DNA of 64,000 nucleotides from Buddleja alternifolia (Eukaryota > Streptophyta > Magnoliopsida > Lamiales > Scrophulariaceae): positions 31,960,199 to 32,024,198 of the forward strand of contig CM033405.1 in NCBI GenBank assembly GCA_019426215.1, read 5' to 3'. The notes below the pieces were generated by a model. The model saw only the letters and a list, made by a program, of their open reading frames with translations, was not told the origin of the DNA and searched no databases. Shown here in pieces: positions 31,401-41,446 of the stretch (positions are counted from its first letter, which is position 1; every line of letters begins with the position of its first letter). The translations under genes were made by a program, and so were the position numbers.

Positions 31401-32949
31401 TCCAATTATGAAGGGTATTTTAGTCATTTTACAACTGTCATCGTATCATTGTATCCCTAAGATAACATCTCTTTTGTGGTTGTACCGTATAAAATATTTT
31501 AAAATACTCTACAAATAAATAATATTCAATGTGCCACCGTGGTTTGATCCCTTCCATCATCATCGAAGGATGTTTTTTCACATAAATATTGTTTTTACAT
31601 TTACTTTCATTTTTCGTTCCGATACATTATTCTTATCTTTGAAGATTATATTACACTAATGACATACGCGTCGTTTCTTTACCCACAGGGAGCTACTCTG
31701 TCGGCCCTAATACTCGGGTATCAAGCACAGGTACTACTAACCTTCATACTAATACCTCTTACACACATCCGAGCACGGAAAATGGAGAACGAAAAAAAAA
31801 TGAGAAATCAAGTTTGATACATAGTGTTGAAGTGTGCATTGATATCTTATAACTTGTTTATTGATGCAGGGGAAGATCTTGAAGGAGCATCCGCCGATGA
31901 AACTGTTTGTATCGATATCGGGGTCGAAGTTTAGGGACCCGAGCATATGTGAGGTTGCTTACAAAGACCCTATCAAGACTAAATCTGTTCATTTTATTGG
32001 AGAAAAGGATTGGTTGAAATTGCCTTCTGAGGAGCTAGCAACTGCCTTTGAGAACCCTCTCATCATAAGGCACCCACAAGGTCATACCGTTCCAAGGCTA
32101 GGTAAGTTGGAAGTCTCTTCACTTCCTAGATCGTTGTTTTCGGAGTCGTGGGTGTATGCATGGTGATCTCATGCTTGGAAAATTTTATGCTACGTCTGAG
32201 TGAGTCGTGGATGTATACATGGTGATGTCATGTAGAGAAATGATGACATCATTATGTGCAATCTGCCCAATATGTGGATGAGTCGTGAAGTCGTAGTTAG
32301 TCTAATAACCGATGATCCATTTGAAATTCTATGCTACAAGAGTGAGTTGTGGATGTATATATGATGATGTCATCACCATGTAGCATACAAGACCTCATCC
32401 AATATTTGGATGAGTCGTGAAGTCTTAGTCAGTCATATAACCGATAATCCATTTGAAATTCAATGCTACGAGAGTGAGTTGTGGATGTATAAATGATGAT
32501 GTCGTACAAAGAAATCATCTTGTGGCATTGAACAGTTCACGACCTGATCCAATATTCGGATGAGGCGTGAAGTCGTAGTTAGTCTCATAACCGTTGATCC
32601 ACATCCATGAGAATATACAAAAGATTCTTTCTTATATAAATTTAGGACCATAGTGTCTCAAGAACCATTGAGTTGTGTAATCCTATAACCGTGTAAGAAA
32701 TATTGTTAGACATCGAAAGAATGATTCTTGGGCTAATTTTATGCAGATGAAGATGCTGTTCAGAAAATGGGAAACTGGACTTCAGAGATTCTCCTGAACG
32801 TAGTGTACGTGGATGGCGAACACAAAACTATGAAGAACGACGAAGAATCTAAGGTGAAGGAGAACTCGACTTGCGAGATAAAAGATGAACGAAATGACAT
32901 TGTGAAGGAGAAAATAAAAGCTAAAGAGGTAGAAGAGATCCATGGCTAA
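28271..32949 (+). CDS. FSH-family serine hydrolase (alpha/beta hydrolase), six exons, 263 aa
   Basis: Exons 28271-28393, 28475-28567, 31015-31113, 31689-31730, 31870-32101 and 32747-32949 join with GT-AG borders and consistent phase to 263 residues. The protein belongs to the FSH1/OVCA2-like hydrolases, cytosolic alpha/beta-fold serine esterases whose plant substrates are mostly unknown. Visible features are the N-terminal strand and L-C-L-H-G-F-R oxyanion region (residues about 10-18), D-F-P-D-G (42-46), the nucleophile elbow G-F-S-Q-G with Ser104 (the elbow spans the exon 3/4 junction), Asp166 in G-E-K-D-W and His191 in G-H-T-V-P. The triad is therefore complete. The last about 40 residues are a Lys/Glu-rich tail that I do not recall in shorter family members. 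Intron 2 is 2.4 kb because of a MULE insertion. A polyadenylation signal AATAAA is at 33076. Confidence 0.9.
28413..28445. repeat. (AT)n microsatellite in FSH intron 1
   Basis: Long TA alternation within the 81-bp intron between exons 1 and 2. It makes up almost half of the intron. Confidence 0.8.
28618..30402 (-). mobile_element. MULE with about 170-bp inverted repeats in FSH intron 2
   Basis: The left arm (about 29030-29215, ACTTTTAGCCCCACAAAATA onward) matches the reverse complement of the right arm (about 30225-30395) through GTTGGTC-CAAACTTTA, TTGCACATT and TTCTGAAAATT. TAATTAGT occurs at 28610-28617 and 30403-30410, an 8-9 bp duplication as in MULEs. A smaller MITE (28631-29029) sits in the left end. 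The interior has a poly-A/T-rich half and a G-rich stretch (about 30050-30200) with GGGCAAGGGCAAGGGCAAG, possibly captured DNA. No transposase was recognised. Confidence 0.6.
28631..29029 (-). mobile_element. MITE of the GGCTGTGTTTG family nested in the intronic MULE
   Basis: The ends GGCTGTGTTTG and (reversed) GACTGTGTTTG are inverted repeats, followed by TTTTGTTTT on both sides. TAT flanks each end. The minus strand shares an internal block with 2043-2330 (ACAAAAGTTAC, CAGTCAAATCAT). It splits the left terminus of the surrounding MULE. Confidence 0.6.
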
Positions 32950-33178
32950 ATCATCAAGAATGAGAAGGCCAAGAGCGGGGGCGGTTCTTCTTAGGGGCTC
33001 CAGGAAACTAGCTGGCTACGTCTTCTTTTTCAGTATATGGGTCCCAGGAAACCATGAATTTTCTTCATTTCAATGAATAAATAGACTATTTTTGCGAGCT
33101 TAAAGGTTGTTTGGATAGAGGTCAACTCTATTTCTTAAGCTGGAGGCAAGGTTGAAGCAAATGGTTAATGACTACTCT

Positions 33179-33699
33179 TAGGGGTGCCCAAGAGCCGAGC
33201 TCGAGCCGAGCTTGGCCAAAATTCTGGGCTCGAGCTCGTACCGAGAATTTCGAGCTCGAGCTCGACGAGCCTCAGAAATATGAGCTCGAGCTCGGGCTGA
33301 GCCGAGCTCGAACTCGAGCTCAAGCTCAGAAAAAAAAAATTCTTTAATTAATATATATTATATTATTGATTTTGTATTAACATATACATAATCAAATATA
33401 ATCACCATAAATATTTAATATTTAATAGCTAATACATATATAATTTTATAAGATATTATATTATATATATATATATATATTAAAAATATATATATAATTT
33501 TTTTATTCAGACTTGCAAGTCGGCTTGCGAGCCTTCGAACAGGCATAGTCGGGCTCGAGCTCGGTTTGAGAGAAAAGCTGGGCTCGTTAGGCTCGACTTG
33601 AGCTTTTTTCGAACTGGCTCGCCGAGCTCACGAGCCATGAGCTTTTTTCGAACTGGCTCGCCGAGCTCACGAGCCAGCTCCGCTCGGTAGTCACCCCTA
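33179..33699 (+). mobile_element. hAT MITE rich in GAGCTCGAGC motifs, 521 bp
   Basis: TAGGGGTGCCC at the left is inverted at the right as GTCACCCCTA. The flanks are ACTACTCT (33171-33178) and ACTACTAG (33700-33707), 6 of 8 matching. Both terminal 150-bp regions are full of GAGCTCG, GCTCGAGC and CCGAGCTC repeats, while the middle is A/T-rich with an (AT)n run. It lies 230 bp beyond the FSH stop codon. Confidence 0.75.
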
Positions 33700-34577
33700 A
33701 CTACTAGTATCCTTATACTCTTATTTACTTTCTTTTTGACTTTAGTCAGTCTTCATAATGTTCTACCTCTTTCGCTTGAAACTCAGATGTTCGCTCTCTT
33801 TGTGCTACAATATTGATTTCTTCTGTATCTTTCTTAGTTGGAGTACCATTATTTATTTATTTTGGAGCTTACAAGCTACTTTATCAAAAAAAGTACTAAA
33901 CATTTTATAAGAGCATATGAGCTCTAAAACAACTTATAAATTATTTTAAGAAGCTTAAACTCAAGCAAGCATTCCCCGAGAAATTTTCAGAATTTCATCT
34001 CAAAAACATAAACAAACAGAGCCTTCAATAGTCCTTTGAATTTTAAGACGTTTTGAAATTTTTTTACAGGCAGAAAAGAAGGGGGGAAATCTTAAAATAA
34101 CTCATTCACACTTAAAGGTATATTCTTAGAAAACAAATACAGTGAAATTCATGGAGAGTTTGAGATATATCCGATTTAGTTGAATTCGAACCAATTATAT
34201 GATATATATATATATATGTGTGTGTGGATTTATCAAGCTCATAGTAATAAAATGAAAACAAGAGTAGCAACTTAGTTAAAAAAATAATTAAAAAAGACTT
34301 GCATGGTGAATTCAAAGGGAATTTTTAAGTCAAAAATGGACATTAAGAAGAGTAACAATTAAGGGGAGGGTTTAGAGCAGCGGAGAAAACTTCCAAGAAT
34401 GCTGTAATGTGGAGTTTATAGTGCATGAAAAGTTCATACAGATCATACATGTTAACCAAATCAAGTTTAGTCCATAATATACTGCATAGTTCGATACGGG
34501 CGGGGCAGGACAGGCTGGTTCAGGAAAATTACTTAAAGGGGGAAATGAAAAACGAAATGGCAGTAGGATCGAAGCAA

Positions 34578-37500
34578 CTAATCTGCATCCATTTCTTCAA
34601 GTGCCGCTTTGGCTGCTGCTTTAGCTTCCTCTAATAGATTTTCTGGAACCTGCTCCAAGAAAAGCACGATTAAATCAGTCACAAATATTGCTTAAAGTGC
34701 AAGCAGATTGAAGAATTTCTTGCCTAACAGATCACGGAAATGTCAATTCTGATATGTCATGCGAACATTACAAATTAAAAAAATATGATTTCCAAATGCA
34801 GGCTGACTTTTGGGATTAGAAACATAAAATACTTAGTGATCGCACATCTAATTTAATGTTATCGTAGGGATTTATGAAAAATAAAGCCAAAACATATACG
34901 CCTTCTATCTCGACCAGGAGGTCAAGAATGATTTTTTCCAGAAAATATAAAAAATAAAGAAACATATTTTCTTTCCTACTAAACTACCCTTCTAATTACT
35001 ATATTTACGTGGAATGCATAGTGGTTGGATTTAGTATGTTATTCACCTTATAAAACAACTCAAATCACGGAATACATAAATATGAATCCTAGCTAGTTTG
35101 GTTCGTAAAGGGGTAAATAATACGTAACTAAAGCATTTTTTAATAGACTTTCAGAAACGAGACGAGAATATTTGGACAAACTAAATAGAAACCAAGACAT
35201 CCTACAGTAGAAGCTAAGATGGTTATGATCTTTAATCAGCAATGGAGTCCCAGAAGAAATAAAGAGTTGATCAAACGTACTTGCAATCACAGAAGAAATT
35301 TTCAGAGTTGTTATTATATCCAGAATTCTTATTATTATGGTTTGGACTTCTAGTATAGAGTGGGAGGATTAATTGGACATATAAGTATGAATTGAAGTGG
35401 CTAAATACAAAAAATAATACAAATGAAAAGCAAGTAATAGCACAACGGTGTAAAGTATCAAAGTCTTAATGCGTTTAGTAGTTACCTTCTGATGCTGGCG
35501 GTTTGACTCATCACAGACCCAACTTAGTTCCAACTCAAAGGCTTTGTCCTTGGCCTCATCATGCACTCCATAAATACTGCTCATTAAAAACGACAGGACA
35601 TCATAAGATGAAAGAACACCCACAAGCATCGAGATAACTCGACACGAAGAAAATAAAAAATCAAGATTTCTATGGCACAAACTACGATAAGTTAGTAATC
35701 CTTAAAATAATTGAACGCGATATTATATACAAGATTTTGAAACTAAAATTCACACAATCAGCACTTTCTAACATTAATGATTCAGAAAAATAAATCATGA
35801 TGGTGTTTTTTTTTTCTTGTGCGAGTAGAAACACAATTGCAGCTATATAGCATCCTCGTGAAGTAAAAACTTCCGTATAAACAGTCTGATTTCTCATCTT
35901 TCCCATACTTGCCAAGTTTTTTTACCAAAACAAATATTTGTCATGTAAAAGAAGTTAAAGCCCTATTACAGAGTAGGTATAAGTTTCCCTAGTTTCATGG
36001 CATGCAGTGATGTTGATAAGTGATAACCACCTGACATACAATACAACCCTGTGGGAAGTATTTAGATATGTACAGCACAGAATCTAGTAAGCATGAAGTT
36101 CATATTGACATTCATGAAAGATATATGTATGTGTATGCCAAATAACTTAGAATAACTTACATCTTGGCCACCTCAATAACGCCTTGTCGACATGTCATGT
36201 CCGAAAGCTTCAATTTTTCAATCTCACTGTCAATATAACAGTTGGCTCAGCACTAGTAGATTTACAAATCAATAAATACCAAAAAAAAAAAAAAGAAGGA
36301 TGTATAAGAAGATGATGATTTTCCAAAATGATGAGTAAAGTACGAATGACATTGAAGTTAGCAGAATCAAGAATTATATATAAAACAAAGAACATCAACT
36401 AAGGAGGCTAAAACCAATAACATTGTAGCAAAGACCCAATACGTTACAAATAATCAAGATGATAACAAGAGAAAATTTAAAAATTATTGCACTCTACTCA
36501 ACATCTTCAGAGTGAAAGGCACTAACTATACCCCTTTTTTTTTTTCGAGTCAATTTGGATTTAAGAAAGAAGGTGGATCTAGGATGGTAAACATATTACT
36601 TACGTCTTAGCAGCCTGCCTGCCCTTCCCAATGGCAGCACCGAAGTATCTCTGCAACAATAAAATACACAAATCATACAAAGCCTCTCATAAAAGGACAT
36701 AAACTCGAATCATTTATTAAGTAGAAGCACGAAATTCAAAATGGTAGATATCAGATTATGATGCCTACTTATTAAAACCATTGCAGATACCAGAGGCATT
36801 ATACACATTAAATCCGTACTCACATAAGAAACTCCAGATGGTTCAACCATGTACAACTGTGGGCCATCCCTATCATAACCTCCTAAAATTACTCCACAAC
36901 CGAAAGGCCTGGAAAAGTTAAAATTGGTTGACAAACAGAGTGTAGACAAGTGGAAGCAAGTTGATCAAATAACAGCAGATTCGATATCAAACCTGAGCCA
37001 CCAATAGAGTGTGCACAGATGCACATAACTGGCGACACGTTCAGCGAGTTCTTTTACAGGAATTGATTCACCGTACACACTGAAAATTAGAAGGTGATAG
37101 GACAGTATTTTAGAATAAATGCCCATTTTAACTTATGTTTCAAACAGCAACAGATAATTTTAACCATAGCAAAAAATTTAGGCATGAATGGATATCACTT
37201 CACAATTTAAGCATCTGGTCATCTTAACATTTCGTCCAGTGACAGATGACATGTTTAATAAAACACTTGAGCAGCCAATAGATAAACTAAATCACAGGAG
37301 CATTCTAAGAGAAGTTCAGTAGATAAATGCATATGCTTATTTTTCAAAGGTTTTTGTCATTCATCAACATTTTTGCTGCCATTCCTAATATGACTCCACA
37401 ACTTAAATTCTCACTCTGCTCATGATAAATCACAGAAATCTGGAAAAACCTCAGGAAAGTGGTCCTGGATGATTTATTCGGTGTGCTATCATCTATTTTA

Positions 37501-39859
37501 AGATGATTAGCTATAGTTCATTTTATGGAAGTCTTCAATTATTTTTCACAACTGACAAGAATTTTCACACAATGAGACAAGATCAGTAACTGCGCAATCC
37601 ATTACCTCTCCCAGCTCACTCCCACCTAGAACATTAAACTCTAAACCCATCCTCCAGATAATTCCATCTCTATAGAGTGCAAAAGAGCATTTCAAATTCT
37701 CATTCTCATTATACCATTTATCATAATTTTGATGTCACTTGGCTTGGCCCACATTAACAGCAGATGCTTTTCCTTTAACTGAGGAAACTGTGTTTTTCCT
37801 TTAATGAGAAATCGGAAGAGGATAACAAGGCTATGCGACTCACTATATGCCCAGTTAAAAAAATAAGGCATCATATTTTAGGTCAATGAAACTGAAAGTT
37901 CCAAATGATTTTAGCTATTAGGAAGTGTCTATGCGATAAGTTGAGTTATATCAATATCAACTCTATCCATCCAGCTGATAAATGACATGGTCATGCATAT
38001 TTGGGCATAGACAGCATGACTAAAGCATAAGGAAGGCAAGGGTGGGGACGGAGACTGGTTGTACAATGACATGCCAGTTTAACCGTTATTCCTGGCACAA
38101 GCCCCTACCATGATTTTAACATTTGTAGCACACGACAGACAAAAAAAAAAAAAACCACACGAGAAAAACAAAACAAACTTTTCATAATTAGTTGCTTCAG
38201 ATTTTGCTCGTGTCACAATTTGCCTGCCATCTGCAGCAAGTCCAGCAACAGCCTGCACATGGAAGAACATCAGGATAGACACACACGAGGAAAAAAAAAA
38301 GGCATAAATTTAGATAGTAAAAGAATAGTTGAAATGGCATCCACCAAACTGGTAATTATCTGAATGGATATTAACACCAGAAAATTGGGAGAAACTTAAA
38401 AAAATGCTTCTCATTCCTTATACAACTAAAATAACATGCCAGTTAGAGAGCTTGAAATTGTATTGAAATCCTCCCCTCTAAGCTCCAACGAAACTATTAT
38501 TGTGTCATATGTCAGCAAAAGTTCTATGAACCTATTAGATCCACATTACCATTATGGAGATTGCAATTAGCCAATTTCCTTCAGAACACTTTACGCAATT
38601 AGCCAATTTCCTTCAGAACACTTTACCCAAATTACTCAATCCTCCCCTCTTTCTTCTAGCAATATATCCTAATGCCACCTAGCCAAGATCTTGAAGGTTT
38701 AAGACATTGTAAGTGTTCTATCATCTAATAGAAGGCTTGAACAGGTCCTCGATTCCACTTTAACTTTGATATTGCTAACTTCCTAAAAGTTTCTGCAAGA
38801 TATCAAACTAAAAATCACTTCGTCTACCATATTGTTGAGGAACAGGCTCGCCTATGACATATAGGGCAGCCCATTTCGTATATGGGATGGAGGAAACCCA
38901 TGGCAGAAAAAGTATGGTACAATCAACCCTTACGAAAGCTATTTCAGAAAAGATCTGACCCATGGACCAAAACTAAGCACTGTAAAAATTGGCTTTTCTT
39001 TAGAAGGGCACAATTCTATCAGCAGCTAATGAGATAGAAGTTTCTTATTCTGGGCAAGCTTTAAGTTATAAGACAGGGAGATAGTTACGAGCAGCTTTTT
39101 ACTAGATAAACAATAATATGAAACTTAAGAAGGCTCTTAGTCTTGGTAAAATAAAAATAAAATAATTAAATTGATAACTAATCAAACAAAATTAATAGCT
39201 TTTACATAGACTAAACTAGGAAAGAAATGATGGGCTAGAACTTGATGTGCTTGATCGCTAAAGAAGGATCATATTATTGAAACATAAAAGAATTGATGAC
39301 ACAACTTATAGCACCAAAATTCCAAAGACCTCAATAATACAATTCTGTAAAACCTTTCAATCCAGTTAATATTAACAGTTTTCCTCAAAATATTACATAA
39401 TTAATATGATGACACAGGCAACACACTCGCAAATCAATTGAAAACAGTGGACAAGATAATGTTAAATCCATGATTCAATTATCCGTTTAGTTCAGTATTC
39501 TAGAGAAGCTAAAAATCCTGCAGCTAGTTGTTCTATTATTCAAATGGAACCAAGGCTTGCATTAAATCTTCCAGCTAAATTTCATATCAGCAAATGATTT
39601 CACCCAATATATCAGATTAAAGCTGAAGACTCAATAAGTAGACATTCTATAAACATCAATCATCAATATCTGAAAATTAACATAAACATAAGCAAGCACA
39701 AACATACAAAATAAACAAGTGAGAAAAAGGGGGGTACCATGCCGGAGTGGCGATGAACGGAGTGGATTCTACGGTTGGAACCCGGCAACATCATTTTCGA
39801 AGCAATCAGCTTCTCCACTCCCTTCAACAACAACAACAACAAAAATTGAAAAAACCCTA

Positions 39860-39895
<36 letters not shown>

Positions 39896-40224
39896 AAACC
39901 AAATACCTACATAAGAACTACTACTGAGAATGAATCGATGTAGAAACATAAGGGTATAGTAGTAGTACCATATATATGTGTATATATATACACACACATA
40001 AAAAACCAAATACCCAATAAGTACTACTACTGAGAATGAATCGAAGGTAGAAACATATAACTGCATAGAAGTAGTAGTACCATAACGACGCCGTCTTTGC
40101 ATTTGATGGCGACGACGGTGCCGCTGTTGTCGACGGCTTTGGCGGCGTACTCGATCTGGAATACGCGGCCGTCCGGTGAGAATGTGGTTACTGATAGATC
40201 GTATCCTGTGCCTATGCTGCTCAT
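34578..40224 (-). CDS. PAG1: 20S proteasome subunit alpha-7 (alpha type-3), nine exons, 249 aa
   Basis: Minus-strand exons are 40224-40081, 39821-39738, 38252-38179, 37079-36993, 36908-36824, 36650-36604, 36226-36161, 35576-35486 and 34649-34578. All have GT-AG borders, the phases agree, and they give exactly 249 residues, the length of Arabidopsis PAG1. The product is one of seven alpha subunits forming the outer rings of the 20S core particle in cytosol and nucleus. The proteasome alpha signature ([13 protein letters not shown], then F-Q-I-E-Y-A) is at residues 8-26. Also seen are G-V-E-K-L-I-A-S-K (exon 2), [13 protein letters not shown] (exon 5), and a Lys/Ala/Glu-rich end [10 protein letters not shown]. 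Alpha subunits lack the catalytic Thr. One small difference from the usual V-V-G-I-K is V-V-A-I-K at about residue 39. Confidence 0.95.
38563..38626. repeat. 32-bp direct duplication in PAG1 intron 2
   Basis: GCAATTAGCCAATTTCCTTC begins at 38563 and again at 38595, a tandem copy of 32 bp within the intron. It is probably a replication-slippage product. Confidence 0.8.
39845..40080. repeat. Tandem duplication in PAG1 intron 1 that copies the splice donor region
   Basis: Two imperfect copies (about 39863-39971 and 39972-40083) each contain TATATATA/CACACA, CAAATACC, CTACTACTGAGAATGAATCG and GTAGTAGTACCAT. The last string is the reverse of ATGGTACTACTAC, the exon 1 end plus 5' splice site, so the intron has a second donor look-alike at about 39958-39971. 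Confidence 0.7.
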
Positions 40225-40290
40225 TTTTCCTCTCTCTCTACTCTCTCTCTCTCTCTCTCTTCTACTGATGCTCTATTTTATGCTGCTTTT
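40225..40290 (-). promoter_or_regulatory. GAGA-rich 5' leader of PAG1
   Basis: Directly upstream of the start codon on the minus strand is a run of GA repeats (the CT tract at 40229-40260 of the plus strand). Such GA/CT-rich leaders are common near plant housekeeping promoters. No clear TATA box was assigned. Confidence 0.4.
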
Positions 40291-40597
40291 GGTTGTACTC
40301 TGTGCTATGTATGTATGTTTCTCTGTGTTTTATTGAAAGAGAATAGAGTTTGAAATCGAAATAGAGAGAGTTTTCTTTGTTGACAAGCCAGAGTATAGGG
40401 GGAGAGACAAGAAAAGTGAAAAAGAAAAAAAAAAAAAAAAAGAAGGAAAAGAGAAGGGGTGAAAATGAAATTATGAGCAACTTCCTGTCCTGATAGGCAA
40501 TTTTATGTTTTATATGTGTGCTTGTGCGTGTTAGCTTTCAAAAGTTAAATTGAATTTAGAGAAATATATAAATTTAAGAACCTCGTACAAATTTATA

Positions 40598-40955
40598 GGG
40601 TTTTTAACAAATTACCCCTTGAGAAAACACTAAAAAATTCTCTCTGTTAAATCAATATGCAAACCCCCCCTATAATTATGTAAACCATGTACGAAACCCT
40701 TTTTATGTTAAAAAATTGATCAAAATGGAGCCCTTACAACATCCCTATGTTTATATTTTGTACTAAATTTCAACTCTACAAATAGTGCAAAAGTATAAGA
40801 ATGTTTTAAAGGACTATATTTTAAAACAATTGTGTAATCGAAAAAGGGTTTTGCACATGATTTACATTAACAGAGGGTTTTTTTGTCATATTAATTTAAC
40901 AGAGGGTTTTTTTTAGCGTTTTCGATCTAACATAGGGGGTGATTTGTTAAAAACC
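40598..40955. mobile_element. MULE-like MITE, 358 bp, upstream of PAG1
   Basis: The left end GGGTTTTTAACAAATTACCCC is inverted at the right as GGGGGTGATTTGTTAAAAACC. Both arms continue through AACACTAAAAAATTCTCTCTG / GTTAAAT-type sequence for 60-70 bp. The flanks AAATTTATA (40589-40597) and AATTTTATA (40956-40964) agree at 8 of 9 positions. Confidence 0.75.
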
Positions 40956-41170
40956 AATTTTATATCATATGCTAGGGATCTAACGAGACGAAAACAAACC
41001 TTATGTTCATATTTAGTTTTTCAGTTTTCTTTGTTGTTGTTAGTTTTATTTCGACCCTTGTATAAGATTATGTTGTCTCTTGATTGAAAGGTTTAATCCT
41101 TTGAAATTTTTTTACTAATATTATTGTGTCTCTCGATGTTGTAAAATTTAATTAGAATGAAATGGAATAA

Positions 41171-41175
41171 CTAAA
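41171..41175. repeat. Target duplication CTAAA of the Copia element, left copy
   Basis: CTAAA precedes the left LTR and recurs at 46200-46204 after the right LTR. Confidence 0.9.
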
Positions 41176-41433
41176 TGTAGAAACTAAAGATAAAGCATAA
41201 AGAACAACGAGATTTAACGTGGTTCGGTCGAGAGACCTACGTCCACGAGAATATTGTTTTTCTATCTTTTTTCTCTATTTTTCTGTACAGCAGAGAAAGC
41301 AATATATAGATACAACCGGGTAGCTAAAAAAGGTAAAGTAAATCACTATCACATATTTTAGGGGATTTGCTAGGAATAAAAGGAAATAAATCAGGGGAAA
41401 TATTTCTCCCTTAATCAACGTGATGTTTTAACA
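41176..41433 (-). repeat. Copia 3' LTR (258 bp)
   Basis: Identical to 45942-46199 except G versus T in GATGTTTTAACA at the inner end. It contains ACGTGGTTCGG and CCTACGTCCACG on the plus strand, wording shared with the solo LTR at 19450. Confidence 0.95.
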
Positions 41434-41446
41434 CTCCCCCTCAAGT
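41434..41446 (-). other. Copia polypurine tract
   Basis: The minus strand reads AACTTGAGGGGGAG immediately before the LTR TG. It begins two bases after the RNase H stop codon, the usual arrangement in plant Copia elements. Confidence 0.85.

Noticed and set aside
35093..36949. Minus-strand single-exon frames in the PAG1 gene
   Set aside because: These are the true exons extended into introns, or intron-only frames. The spliced model explains them.
39719..40336. Plus-strand frames overlapping PAG1 exons 1 and 2
   Set aside because: Antisense to coding exons and microsatellites.
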